Part shown: positions 43,001 to 53,754 of the stretch, in pieces | How positions within the stretch are numbered: the stretch's first letter is position 1 | How the letters are laid out: every line of letters starts with the position of its first letter | Source of the DNA: Asterochloris sp. CNOR1 | Taxonomy: Eukaryota > Chlorophyta > Trebouxiophyceae > Trebouxiales > Trebouxiaceae | Reading direction: 5' to 3' | DNA: 64,000 bases | NCBI GenBank assembly: GCA_963969365.1 | Contig: OZ017751.1 | Span: 1,798,001 to 1,862,000, forward strand | Program-made: the position numbers and the translations under genes | The notes under the pieces: model-generated | Told to the model about the DNA's origin: nothing | The model's input: the letters and a program-made list of their open reading frames with translations, nothing else | Database searches by the model: none

Positions 43001-44744
43001 GCTGGCCCGCGTGGCGCAGGAGACGCACGGGGACACCCCAGCCACCCAGGCAGCCAACAGCGCCTCAGCCTCTGTGAGTGGCTGGGCCTGCCATCTCTGG
43101 TATTGCTGGGTGGCTCCATCCACGTGGTGCTGGGTCCCAGTGTGCAGGACATGCCCGCCGCCACCAGGCTGCTGCAGGTGTCACGGCGCTGTCAGCTGAC
43201 TTGCCATGTAGGTTGCTGTGCAGATGCGCTATAGGTGTTGATTGCTTGATTTCACACCTGCTGCCCAGGCAGCACACAGCGCCAGATCCTCTGTGAGTGG
43301 GTCCTGTGGTTTGAGTTGGTGGAGATATGGTATGTTTGCACAGAGCTGGGTGTCACTGGGCAGGAGGTGCTGGGGCCATTTGAGTGTTGCAGGCGCTACA
43401 GCTGCTCTGAGGAGTCTTGATCATGTGGGTTACCGTGCAGATGCTGCGCTTCAGTGAGTGCTTGTCTGATGGGCCCACCCAGGCAGCGCAGAGCATTGCA
43501 GCCTCGGTCAGTGGCTGAGTTTGCATTCCAAGCAAAGCAGCAGTGGGCTGCTCATAGAGCAGCCCATGGCACTCACAGTCTCTTCGAGTTGATGGGCCAG
43601 GTACTGCTGCTGCGCTTCTCCAGGGGCCTCTCTGAGGGGATAGGCCTATGTTTGAGGTGCTGCTATGATGTGCAGCGAGTGTCACGCTGCTGATAGAGGT
43701 TTGGCTTTGCAGAAGCGCAATACTGTCCCAGGTGCGCAGCTGCCAGCAGAGTGCAGCGCACCAGGCGTCAATGGCCTGAAGCAGACTCACATATCGAGCT
43801 CATGATGCTGCAGGTATCCGGCACCCTCCTGCAGCCACCAGCCGGGGAGCAGATCATCGATGTTGCCTTCTACCGTGATGGACACCTCGCCATCCTGCTG
43901 GCAGCCCAGCAGCGCACAGGAGCTGGCGTGAGGCTCCTCCTGGTGCCCACTGATGACCTGCAGTACCTGCCAGACTTGCCAGCAGACAGCAACATCATGC
44001 AGGCAAGGGCTGACTTGATGAGGCTGCATGCAGCATTGCTGCAGTGCAGCTCTGTGCTGATTTGCGGCTGAGGTGACAGGACTGCCCTCGCATCCTTCTC
44101 GATTCGTAAGCCTGGTCTGTAGCTGCCCTGCGTTGCCTGTGGCGGGGCGTCCATTAGCGGTCAAGGCTGCAGATTCATTGATTGCACTCAGGTGCAATCC
44201 TATGGACATGCGCCCTGCACGCAGCTTGCACTGCTCTGCAGCTCTGGACGCGCCTTGCATTTACCTGGGCCTGCATGGCTGCAGCCTGGCAGTCATCCTT
44301 TTCTGTGTCTGATACCAACCCTATTGTGTGTCTGCCAGGTATGTTTGCAGCGCAAGGTGGTGCACCAGCTGCCCAGCAACATCAGGGGACGAGTGTTGCC
44401 GCACAGCCAGGTGCGCTGTTTGCCGATGTGCAGACCCGTAGCATCGTGGCACTCCCATGCCTTGGCTGCAAGCCAATACAGCAAGTTGCCGCACCTTCCC
44501 AGCCCTTCTCAGTCCCCACAAATGCTGAGCTGCACAGCATGCAGCACACTGTTCACGTGCAAGTTGAAGCAGCTTCTTGATGCTGAGTATGCTGCAGGCA
44601 CAATTCCCGCTAGCTTTGAGTGCTCCCAGGGGTGTCTGCTGCGTGCTCAGCAACACCCAGCGAGCCATCCTGTATGACCTGGAAGAGGATGAAGGCCCTG
44701 AGGGCGAGGACAGCGAGGAGGAGCCTCAAATGGATGAAGATTGA
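37034..44744 (+). CDS. APC4: Anaphase-promoting complex subunit 4 (APC4)
   Basis: Scaffold subunit of the APC/C ubiquitin ligase, which drives exit from mitosis. The first exon (37034-37176) gives CPTMDLLALASSDGQLCLHR and joins LNWQRLWAVTPEPPATALCW and ALAVGHQDGTVSILDAENGE (37351-37514), the APC4 N-terminal WD40 start. Further exons in agreeing phase: 37807-37946, 38344-38553, 38807-38879, 39017-39121, 39300-39373, 39630-39753, 40150-40189, 40412-40541, 40883-41013, 41408-41528, 42045-42281, 42879-43073, 43814-44002. The middle has GEAGLKKLSKAVDG then YVQHVGVQLADHVQPALQ and FTLGELMGLARC, the APC4 long helical domain. The last exon, 44630-44744, gives GVCCVLSNTQRAILYDLEED then a Glu/Asp-rich end, as in plants and animals. 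Uncertain: exons between 37946 and 38344 and those between 44002 and 44630. One intron would begin GCAAGG (44003), a GC-AG intron. Four introns contain tandem copies of exon edges, more than in any other gene here. Confidence 0.88.
41320..41418 (+). repeat. Short tandem repeat at an APC4 acceptor
   Basis: GGAAGCTGAATG, GGCAGCTGAATG and CTGCAGGGAGCTGCACGA-like words repeat three to four times in about 100 bases, ending at the true acceptor TTGCAG|GAAGCTGAATGAG (41407/41408). Each copy places a CAG before a similar exon-start word, offering several possible acceptors. Confidence 0.7.
42271..42318 (+). repeat. 24-bp tandem duplication of an APC4 splice donor
   Basis: GTGGCCCCACAGGTAACCAAGCAC-type sequence occurs twice in a row (42271 and 42295), so two identical donors CAG|GTAACC lie exactly 24 bases apart. 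The duplication is in frame, so using the second donor would add eight residues (VTKHVAPQ). Confidence 0.9.
42747..42815 (+). repeat. Copy of an APC4 acceptor and exon start in the preceding intron
   Basis: After TTTCTTTAG the sequence GTGTCTGCTGCGCCAACTGC onward matches the true exon start at 42879 (GTCTCTGCTGCGGCGATGGC onward) for about 65 bases, through GCCATGGCTCTGGCTCAGGCCAAG. Its own frame closes about 100 bases in. Confidence 0.85.
43045..43522 (+). repeat. Three-copy tandem array of an APC4 exon end plus donor, period about 217 bp
   Basis: The real exon end (CCACCCAGGCAGCCAACAGC to GCCTCT|GTGAGTGG, 43041-43082) is repeated at 43263-43302 (CCCAGGCAGCACACAGC to TCCTCT|GTGAGTGG) and 43479-43520 (CCACCCAGGCAGCGCAGAGC to GCCTCG|GTCAGTGG). 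The intervening intron sequence repeats too (GTGCAGATGCGCT / GTGCAGATGCTGCGCT). Confidence 0.85.
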
Positions 44745-45743
44745 CAATGAATGCATGAAGATTGGCATGTTCTCAGTGAGACATTCCTGCTCGATTTGCA
44801 GCTGGCAGCTCAACTCTGATGACAGTGGCTGCCTGGAAGACATAGTGAGTGGCTGTCTGTGCAGGCCACTGAGACAGCGGCATTGTCTTCCACTCAACGC
44901 CTGCCCCTGCGTCATCTATGATTGTCACCATGCTGGGATCTGCAGTGAGGCAGCCACAGAAAGTGCATCTGGAGGTGTGTTGTGGCAACATCGTCCAACA
45001 TTTGCATTCTGAAGCTTCCCATCTCAGAGATGGACAAGCAATGAGCCAGACTGTGGCAAGGGGCAGAAAGGGTCAGATTATACAGCTGCACAGCACAAGG
45101 CCATTGGTCAGGTGACCAGGTATTAGAGTCAGTGTGAGGCCGTGGAGAGACAGCTTCTGCGGCCACGATACAGCCCTGTGCAGGTGCCTCTGTGAGAAAC
45201 CTGGGCATCTGTGGGTGGCAGCTACCCGCAGAAGAGCATTGAGCACCCAATACACCTCTGCCTCATGCAGCCTTCCTGTGGCCTGTCATGTGCTGTCCAC
45301 ATTGGGGATGATCTGCTGAGGGAGCCTTGGCACAGCTTGTCTGCTGCAAGGTAACCAAAGCACGCAGCATGCCATGAAGCAGCGCAGTGGCAGGTCACTG
45401 GCTTACCTGATTGCTGCCCACTGGACTCAGCTGTGACAAGGGTGAAGTGGAAGGCATCCATTGCGGCTCAGGCACAGCTGGGTTGCCCCCTCAGAGTTTC
45501 CAGCCTAGCTGAGCAGGTGTTGGAAGTGCACCCCAGGTGATTGCAGTCTCAGTTCCCATCTCAGCCTGGAAGCTGTTACTGCTGAAAAGTTTGTGAGTTA
45601 CAGCCTCGTTGCACACACTGCATGCTGGGCAAACCCATCATCAGCACCTCGAAAGCTGTCCATGTTCATGTACAGTGCTCAGCAGAGAAAACAGACGTGT
45701 CAAATTGAGACTGGACAGCAAGCTGTACAAGATGGTGATGCCA
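44745..45743. other. Convergent intergenic region between APC4 and TRB
   Basis: About 1 kb between two facing stop codons. Short frames on both strands show no domain and no agreeing splice pairs. It should hold both 3' untranslated regions. Nothing else is seen. Confidence 0.5.
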
Positions 45744-48700
45744 TCACTCTTGCTTGTACATGGTGGGGTCCTCCTGGTGGTGGTGCTCATGGTGGTGGTG
45801 CTCATGGTGACCCTCGTGGTCCTGGTAGTGGCCATGCTCCATCTGCATGGCATGGGCATGCTCCATCTGGCCATCCTGCAGAACAGACATCTAGGTTGAC
45901 AGGGCGACTAGCCCACAGGCATCACAACCACTTGCAGAAGCCGCAGATGGGTAACCGGTTGCAGCTATACATCCTCTAGCAATGGCAGCAGCAAAAGCTC
46001 GCAGAATCAGCAGACACAGCACAGGGCAAAGCACACCACAGCAGGCCATGCCAAGACACAGCCAGCATGGGCAGATCATTGGTTTGGCAGGCAGCCTCGT
46101 CAAGGTGTTTGGCTGCCTTGAGGGAAACTCCAATGTTACTTGGCCATTGGTTGCCGACAGGGTGGTACAGCCACATTGGGCCCAAACTGGCAGCAGTCAG
46201 CAACCTCACAGCTGGCAGACAGGCTGCAATGTTTTTATGTGGCCGCTGGTGACAGGATGATCTTTACACTCTGGGCTGTCGCCAGGCAAGTGCAGCTCAT
46301 CAGCAGCACAGGACTTCAGCAAAGTCAAGCGGGCTCACATGGCCTTCAGGGTGGTGGTGGTGCCCAAAGTCCTGCGCCTGCTGCTCGTAGCGGTTTGCAG
46401 CGTCCATAAGCCGCGTGGCCAGGGCAGCAGCCTCCTCTGCCTCAGCCACCGCACGGGCAGCCGCCTCCGCTGCCTCCAAAGCCGTCTGCAGGCAGGGCTG
46501 GGCTGTCGGCAGGGATACGAAGCTGTGTGTGCACCTCCTGCTGTTGCAGGCAGCAGCCAGGCGAGGGGCACACGGCATGTGCTGGCCGGACGGCATGCAG
46601 CGGCATGCGGCCCCACGCAGGCACAGCGCCCGCCAGCACACACTGATGACGTACGCCGACATCACCCAGTGCACAGTCCTCACCTGGCTGGACGCGACAC
46701 TGGGGCTCCACCACAGCAAGGATGGGGCACTGAACCATCTCAAACAGACGCAAAGAGGTGTTTTGCAAGCCCTGACACCAGTGCCATGTGCCCATGCCGC
46801 ATGTGCGCCAGATCATGCTGCAGAGCCTCCAACATTGACATACAGCAACCACAGCAGACCCCCATAAGTCTAGGGTACCCCCACTTCAGGCTGCCCCATT
46901 TGCACGCAGCTCAACCCCATTTGACGATGCAAGGCATGTCCCCCATCCCCAGCATTGGGTGCTCTCATGGCCCCTGTGCGCCAATGGCATGCTGCCCTCC
47001 TGTGTCAGAGCAGCCCTGCCTCAGTGCCTATCCGGGAAGTGGGCTGTGCATGGGGATCACAGCCCCAGCCCTCCCACACGCAAGCCCAGCACTCCTCCCG
47101 GTCTATGTCTGTGGATTGCCCATGCCCAGGTCATGGTGCGCCCAGGTCCTGGTGCCCTTGTCAAACATAGCAGGACACACAGCAAGCAAGACTTGTGCGA
47201 CAGGCTGAACTCCTGGTCACATGCCCTGCCATGCAAGGCAATGCAGCCCGGCACCCACCCGGTCCCCATCGTCGGGGTGCTCGTGCCCCTCGTGCGCCCA
47301 GGTCATGCTGCCCTCCTCGGACAGCTTGCGCACCACGCCGCCCAGGCGGAACAGGTCCTCATGCCCAGGCACACTCTCCAGGCGCCCTGCATCCACCATG
47401 CGCTCCAGGGTGCCGCGGATGGTCTTCCTGAAGTCGGCCGTCATGCCGTAGTGGCTCTGAAGGCAGGGCTGCGGCTTTGAGGGCAGTGTGGAAGCAGTGG
47501 GGCAGCCTGCAAGACTGGCATCTGATGGCTGCATAGCCAGCTGTACCATGAAAGGGATGTGCAGGCAGGCAGGATTGAGGCATCAAGGCAGGCAGACATG
47601 CCCTGAGGCAGGGGTTGCGGTCAGGGCAGAGCACAGGCACCACGAGATGAGCATGTTAAGCACAGCAGCAGAAGGCGCATGGGGATCAGCATCATGCAGC
47701 AGCAGAGCCAAGCATGCAGGCTTGGGGAGGGGGGGGGGGGGGGGGAGGGGGTGGTGCACCTCGATCCAGTGGGTGATGCTGTCGGGGGAGGAGCCTGTGG
47801 GGTCCTGCAGACTGATGATGGCCGCCACCACCATGTCATCAGGGCTGCACACCAGGGGAGCCACAAGTCAGGGCCAGCAGCCTTACTCCAGCCAGAGAGT
47901 GTGTTTTGGCAATCTTGTCAGGCAGCAGAGCGCTGGCAAACACTGTGCAAGCAGGGGCACCGGAGGTCACGCTCCGCATCAATGGCTATGAACGGCCATA
48001 GCGGACCGAGGGGGCTGCAAGAGCGCCTGAAGCAGCTGCAGCAGGCAGTGCCTTGGTGCAGGCCAGTCAGCATGATGTTGAGCAGGCCGGCTGCACATGA
48101 GGCCAAGCAGCGAGCGTAGGCTCTGGCAAGCGCATCGCATGGCACTCACATGGGGCCCCGACCATCCTCCATTGCGTAGGGGCGGGTGGCATGAGCCAGC
48201 GCGGCCATCTGGCCGCCTCCCAGGTGGTCTGTATTCTGGGCAGCATACAGCGCCCTCTGCAGCTCCTCCTGTGCAACAGCCGCTGCTTGCTGCAGCAGGC
48301 AGGGCCGAGATCAGGAGAGAGATGCCCTGTCCCCAGGACAAGCAGCATGCTAAGCTGTATGAGCTGAAACACGCCACATGCAGCATGCTTGACAGCAGAC
48401 CGCCACGCAAGCTGTATAGACTGGCTGCCTCTGCAGCCCCGGCAGTCTCATGCTGATCAGGTGAAGGTGTGTCAGCTATTTGTGGGTGGGGCGACATGCC
48501 CTGCCAGAGTCCACCCAACACTTCAGGGCCAGACGAGTAACAGCTTGCATGGGCAGCCCTGCAAGCTGTGCAGTGCCCCACCTGCAGGGCCTCAGCACCT
48601 GCCCTATTCCGCCCGTTGCCCACAGCACGCTTCTTGCGCTTGCGCCCACCATCACCCTGCAAGCAGATATTTCAGTAGTGAAAGCCAAGTCAACCCTGTA

Positions 48701-50377
48701 GAGCTGTCTGCCAGCCAGTCAGGCCCCACGGCAGCCCGCCACGTGCTGGGGAGAGTCGCGGCTGGGCAGAGACAGACCATGCGCCCAGCTGGAACACTGC
48801 TGCACTACATAGCATGGGCAAGAGCACCTACCAGAGGGCCCCTCCTTGTGCAGCCCTGCACTGCCAAAGCACAAGCCAGCAAAACTGCATGTGCACAAAG
48901 TTCGCAGCATTGCAAGGCCTCACTCTACATGCATGCAGTGAGGAGCCCGCTGCTGGCAGGCACCTATAACAAGCGCCAAGAACAGCAGAAATCAAGCCTG
49001 ACCGAGAAGTCGTCATCGTCCAGGAGGCCCCCCTCGCCCCCGTCGCCAGCCACATCCCGCTTCTTGTTCTTGATTGAGTCCATGTTCAGGTTGCGCCACT
49101 TGTCCTGCAGAGGCAGCAGAGAGGGTGATGCCGGCCATGAACGTCCCAGCTTGCTGGGCAGAGCAGCTGGCTGCGCAGAGAGGCTTCTGTATTCCCTGAC
49201 AACCCACAGTCCTCGATGACCGCGCTTGGAATACGCTGCAGGGCCAGGCAGGCCAGCACAGCGATGGCCTGTAAGCTGCGCAGTGAGCCAAAGCAGCAGC
49301 AGGCTGCAAAGCATCCAGGCAGTGCGGCTGCCAGCCCATCTGCACTGCACCTGTACCACACAGCAATGGGAGCTCACCTTGAGGTCCACATTGGAGCGGT
49401 TGGTCAGGATTGGGCCATAGTCCTCATCCTTCTGAATCAGGCGCCACTTGCCAACCCCGTACCTACACATCCAGGGGCCCCCAGGGTGATGGCAGCATCA
49501 GCCCAACGTGGCAGTGCTTGATGAAGGCAGAGGGTGGAAGTGACATGGGCAGATCTGTTGCAGCCGCCTGTGCAGTGCTGCTCTGGACTCGTGCAGACAA
49601 CAGCAGGTTTACTGGTGCCCGCGCAGCCGCCGGCATGTACGCAGGCACCGCACAACAGGATTCCTTGGATGGAGCGAGTGCCAGGTAGCACGACACAAGG
49701 ACCCAGCATCTCTCTGTCACACGTTGACAAACAGAGCAGGAGCAGCTGCAGGCGCTCACTTGGCCACCCCCTGGCGGAGCGCCTGCTCCTCTGGCTCTGT
49801 CCACTTCTGCTTTGGTAGCCCACTGTACCTGCAGCTTGCAATCCAAGGGGGACATTAGCGCGCAGCTGATGGTTGGGTACACAGCTGTGCTGCCTCGACA
49901 TGGGCCAAACCAGTTTGCAGCCTTGAGCGATGCAGCCACGCGCCACGCAGCAGGGGCTAGAGTTGCAGACCTTTTGGGCTTCTTGGGCTTCACCGCTGGA
50001 GCTTCCTCAGGGGAGTCCAGCTGGTACTCATAGTCGCTGTCCAAGTTGCGGCTGCAGGGGCGCAGCGGAATGCTTGAGTTGCAGGCACATGGCTCTCATG
50101 CGCACAGGCGCTGCACGTCAGCCTCTGATGGCGCATGCAGACCATGGCACATGGGCACAGGACTCGCTGGATGGCCATGCCGGCTGTTGTTGACCGCCAA
50201 GGGGTCCATGCAGCCAGTGGGACATGGGCAGTGCCCCCACACCAGCAGTGCAGTGTGTCCTCACTTCCTGTACTGGGCCACCATGCCCGCCTGGAATTGG
50301 TCTGGGGTTGGCTGTGCGTACTGTTGGTCCATAGGGAACCCTGCTGAAGCTGCTGCTGCATGCGCTGCAGCATGCAT
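45744..50377 (-). CDS. TRB: Telomere repeat-binding factor (TRB / single-Myb-histone protein) with His-rich tail
   Basis: Plant-type nuclear protein that binds telomeric double-stranded DNA and telobox promoters. Exons in transcript order: 50377-50265, 50051-49971, 49828-49760, 49462-49378, 49104-49003, 48656-48582, 48289-48150, 47844-47760, 47456-47259, 46485-46339, 45875-45744. All phases agree, giving 408 aa. Seen: an Ala/Gln-rich then acidic N-terminus (about 64 residues); a telobox Myb at about 66-122 with KQKWTEPEEQALRQGVAKYG, GKWRLI and the diagnostic NVDLKDKWRN; a basic GRKRKKR nuclear signal; a linker-histone H1/H5 globular domain at about 222-295 (VVAAIISLQDPT, ADFRKTIRGTLERMVDAG); a coiled coil at about 317-335 (ALEAAEAAARAVAEAEEAAA), nearly the same as in plant TRBs. 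Unusual: an N-terminal extension ahead of the Myb, and a C-terminal tail with about 19 His in its last 51 residues. The first Met is uncertain, since the frame is open upstream. The intron before the 47456 exon holds a G17 run. Confidence 0.92.
47729..47745. repeat. G17 homopolymer in a TRB intron
   Basis: Seventeen G in a row on the + strand, flanked by more G-rich sequence (47724-47751). It lies in the intron just downstream (in transcript order) of the exon 47844-47760. It is likely unstable and could fold as a G-quadruplex on the template strand. Confidence 0.9.
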
Positions 50378-50853
50378 GGCCTCCTGGGCACCTGCATGGG
50401 GAGAGCAACGTTCGGGCGAGGGCGTGCTGGCCCGCTTGAGCCGGCCATCTGCAATAACCCCTGCTGCTCCCGGGCTTGCTGCTATGCTGCCCAGCCTGGC
50501 AGACCTAGCCTGGCTCGACCTACAGCGCTTGGACCTAAGCATTTCCAACCTACAGGCACCCTGCTGGCTTTCAGCAGCAGGTGCACCAGAGGCAGGTGGC
50601 ACCTGGGTGCATAAGCTCGCCCTCATGGCCCTGCTCCATCGCGACCTGGGAGGGAGCGCCCTCTGCTTGACCTTCCATGTTCTCTGGCGCTTTTTAACCC
50701 CGGGGGAACAAGCAGCAAAGGAGCTTGGGCTGCAGCGACTGCAGGAAGTTACGTCGTCTGCCAAGAACCGAAATACAGAAACTGAAAGATTTGATAAAGC
50801 AAGCCTGTGACCGCACTGCAAGATCCTTGTTGTGCCTGGAAGCCTGGCAGAGC
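50378..50853. promoter_or_regulatory. Divergent promoter region between TRB and the coiled-coil gene
   Basis: 476 bases separate the proposed start codons of two genes pointing away from each other. The - strand is open and Ala/Arg/Ser-rich, so the TRB first exon could extend into it. Near 50730-50850 the + strand holds a coding-like segment (RTEIQKLKDLIKQACDRTAR) that could be a longer N-terminus of the coiled-coil gene. Confidence 0.45.
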
Positions 50854-52426
50854 ATGGAAACGAAGACACAAGAAGAATTGTTGTTGCACATGAAAGGTGC
50901 TGTGTTCTCGCGTCACCCGCTGTGTGGTCTTCCTGTGCATGACCCTGTCAGTGCATGCCCAGCTGACACCTGCAATGTCAGTCATCTCAAAGGATTCTAC
51001 ACATCCTGAGCGCACAAAATGACACAGTCTATGTTGAGCAAATGATATTAAGCAAAACTGCCAACATCAGCATGGAGTGTTGAGCCAACCAAGATTAAGC
51101 CTGCTTGACTGGTAATTAATGCTGTTTCACAGTCTGGCATTCACATGGTAGGATGGCACTGTGGATATCAGATTTGCATCCTCCAAGCACATGCAGGCAG
51201 CTCAATGGCCTCGCACCAGCATATCTAGCCCTGTAAGACACACTGCCAGGGTGTTCCATAATCTGCCTCGCTTTCCTGACCGGCCTAGGCGAAGCAATGG
51301 CAGCAGGGCACACAAAAGACATGGTGAATGCAGCCTGGAGGCTCCTGCCGCTAGCCATGTCTGATCATGACTGCAGCAGCCCTGAAGCTCTCCTTCTGAT
51401 TTAGGAGCTCGAGCCCAGCTAGACAATGACGCTGCCACTCTGCGTCTGGAAGCGCGGCCGCCAGAGGTCAGACAGGCTGAACGGGAGGGTGCGCAATGCT
51501 GTGCTGGTGACTGCCATCACAGAGCCACCTGCCTACTCTGCAGCATCCCCTCTGCCTGGTATGCAGGCAATCAGAGCGGCTTTAGGCAGCTTCAGCAGCA
51601 GCAAGCTCCTTCCGTGCATGACCAGCCTGATGACCTCTCCTCAGGCAGTCCTGGCCCAGACACTGGCAGCTCAGACTCCACGGCGCCCTCCTCTGTCCAG
51701 CAGCAAGCGCCTGCACTGCCAGACACCCAGCAGGACTCTGGTGGTCCCCAACCGCAGGTGGATGGCAGAAAGCTGCAGGCAGACCTTGAAGAGGAGCAGA
51801 GGCGGCTGACCCAGTCCCTGCCGCCTCCACAGCAGCAGCCTGCAATCCCGCAGACCAATGGAAAGAAGCCAGCAACTCCTGAGGAGGAGCAGAAGCAGCA
51901 GCGCAGGAGAAAGAAGAGTAGGATACAGGAGCTGGAGGAGATCAGGTGAATGGCACCAAAAGCTGTAGGCTGCAGGACAGCGGTACCCTTTCCAGTGGCC
52001 CTTCCTGCTAGCTGCTGTCCTCTGTTGCCATGCATGGACTGGCATTGCATGGCTCCTCGTACTTCACTGTTATACTGCACAAGCCAAGATGCTGACATGC
52101 AGGATCGACCTGGCAAGGCGACAGATCAGCTTGCTTGAGAAGGAGAGAGATTTGCTAGACAGAGATCAGACTGTGTCAACCCTGCAAGAAGAGGTCAGCA
52201 TGTCCAGCAGCCCAAGCAATCTGTGCTGCGCGCCCTTGCAAAGCCATGTGACCTGCAGATCTGGTTCCTTCCAGCACCGGCTAATTTGCACCTCCATTGA
52301 CACCTGTGCCTGCAGCTTGACCTGGAGAGGAAACTGCGCGGCCTGCTGACCAAAGAGAAGGAGAAGGCTGAAGAGGAGGCTGCTCTGGCTAAAGGCCTCT
52401 GCACTGGAGGCTTCACCACACCTTGA
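50854..52426 (+). CDS. Small Gln/Glu-rich coiled-coil protein, function unknown
   Basis: Five exons agree in phase: 50854-50896, 51405-51488, 51567-51945, 52103-52193, 52316-52426, giving 235 aa. The chosen start gives METKTQEELLLHMKG; an in-frame extension upstream (KLRRLPRTEIQKLKDLIKQA) after a CTGCAG is possible. Residues about 20-42 are charged (EARPPEVRQAEREG). Then comes a Gln/Ser/Pro-rich region (FRQLQQQQAPSV, SSVQQQAPALPDTQQDSGGP), a helical DLEEEQRRLTQSLPPPQQQ, a basic QQRRRKKSRIQELEEIR, and two heptad-like segments, ISLLEKERDLLDRDQTVSTL and LERKLRGLLTKEKEKAEEEA. The pattern is that of a coiled-coil scaffold or adaptor. I recognise no family. The 508-base first intron has no other explanation. 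The gene ends 268 bases from the L18 stop. Confidence 0.65.
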
Positions 52427-52694
52427 TCTGAGAGCATTGCTCAATGCAGTTTGGCCCCGCCCATCATTTGCACTCCAGTCCCCACGTTTCTGGATGATTC
52501 ATCCCATCCCTGCCTTTCAGCCACAAGTTCAATCAGAAATCCAGTGTTGACCCTATGCTGCCTGCCAAGCTGAACGGTCACAAAGCAATTATGCCTTCAA
52601 TGTTGATTGCTATTGACACTTGTCGTTGAAGGCAAGGTGTCCATGGTCGGGCAGCACGTGCAAAGAAACTTTTTGGGCAAAAAACAAAAGCTGT

Positions 52695-53678
52695 TCAAAA
52701 GACAAGGCCTGCTTCACGCGCAGCGTCTGCCACAGCCTGCACATGGCAAGATCAAAGATTGGCTGTGCGCCATTGAGACTCAAATTTGAGCGATCAGCGC
52801 ACCTATGAGTGCTGAGCATGCCAACCTCACCTTGACACGGCCATGATAGATATTGCCCCCACGGTCAAAGCATACCTTCTCAATGTTTGCAGCTTTGCAA
52901 AGTTCTGCTATCTTCTTGCCCACCAGAACAGCAGCAGCCTGCAGGTGCAGCAGAACTGACTTGTGCAAGCAAGCTCAAGTATCATATAAAGACCGCCTGG
53001 CAAACAGCTTGGCTGCGCACCACATTGCTGCCGTTTCCATTGAGCTCATCCCTCAGGCCTGGCATGTTTGTGGAGGCTGCCACAAGAGTATGCCGTGCCG
53101 CATCATTGATGACCTGCAAGGGTTGCACCACCTCTTTCAGGCTTCAGGCAGCTGCTGAGTTCAGCACTTGCCGCTGCTGCCTGCAGACTTCTAAGGAGAG
53201 GTGCACAGTTGATTGTTAGCAGCTTGATCGACACACCTGCACATAGATGTTATTATTTGAGCGGTACACCGCCAACCTGGGCCGCTCTGGCTTGCCCTCA
53301 ACCTGCAGCAGCATGGGACTCAGCATGCTTGTGGCACACATGTAGCCCTGGTAAGACAGGCTCCCTGTGTTGCCAGGGCCACTTACCTTTTTCCTGATGA
53401 CCTGGTGCCTCTTCTTAATCCTTTCCCGCTTATCTAGCTGCCTTGCCTCCACCTGAAGGGGTGTGCAGGCTGCAGGCAGCAAGGACATCCCGTGATGCTT
53501 CCTGTGGGTGGCTGGACCTGGCAGGCAACTTCAGACAGAGCATGGCGGCTGGCTTTCAGCCTGTCAAGGTAACGAGTGGCTCACCAGGCCGGGCGATTCT
53601 GGGTGCAGATCTCTGACTGCCGGGGCACAGCTGGTGGCAGTGAAAGCCAGTCCACTGCCGCAGAGTCTGACTGCCCAT
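52695..53678 (-). CDS. RPL18: Plastid ribosomal protein uL18c (bacterial-type L18), nuclear encoded
   Basis: Large-subunit ribosomal protein that binds 5S rRNA in the central protuberance; the bacterial-type sequence in a nuclear gene points to the plastid ribosome. Exons in transcript order: 53678-53585, 53552-53518, 53452-53387, 53302-53237, 53113-53006, 52938-52831, 52736-52695. Phases agree, giving 172 aa. The mature part of about 120 residues has [75 protein letters not shown] and [13 protein letters not shown], near-consensus for bacterial L18. The first 43 residues are rich in Arg, Ser, Ala and His without acidic residues until near the end, and VACQ precedes the mature start, like a chloroplast transit peptide. 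The two small 5' exons are the weakest part: the acceptor at 53553 has a poor pyrimidine tract, and a second ATG in good context lies at 53543-53541. Mitochondrial targeting cannot be excluded by eye. It shares a very short upstream region with AAMP. Confidence 0.9.
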
Positions 53679-53754
53679 CATCTTGCCTGTGAAAGACGCA
53701 AGGTGGCTTTCTCAGACTTTAACCTCCTCAACCTATCTGTCTTTTGCCTGTAAC
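53679..53754. promoter_or_regulatory. Very compact bidirectional start region between L18 and AAMP
   Basis: Only 76 bases separate the two start codons as modelled. They contain TTTCTCAGACTTTAACCTCC-like pyrimidine-rich sequence and no TATA box. If the later L18 ATG (53543) is used the gap is 211 bases. Either way both genes must use one shared nucleosome-free region. Confidence 0.6.

Noticed and set aside
46339-47208. 289-codon + strand frame across the TRB locus
   Set aside because: It is antisense to real TRB exons with conserved Myb-histone features; composition is that of a shadow frame.
52853-53158. + strand frames across the L18 locus
   Set aside because: They are antisense to exons that match bacterial L18 nearly residue for residue.
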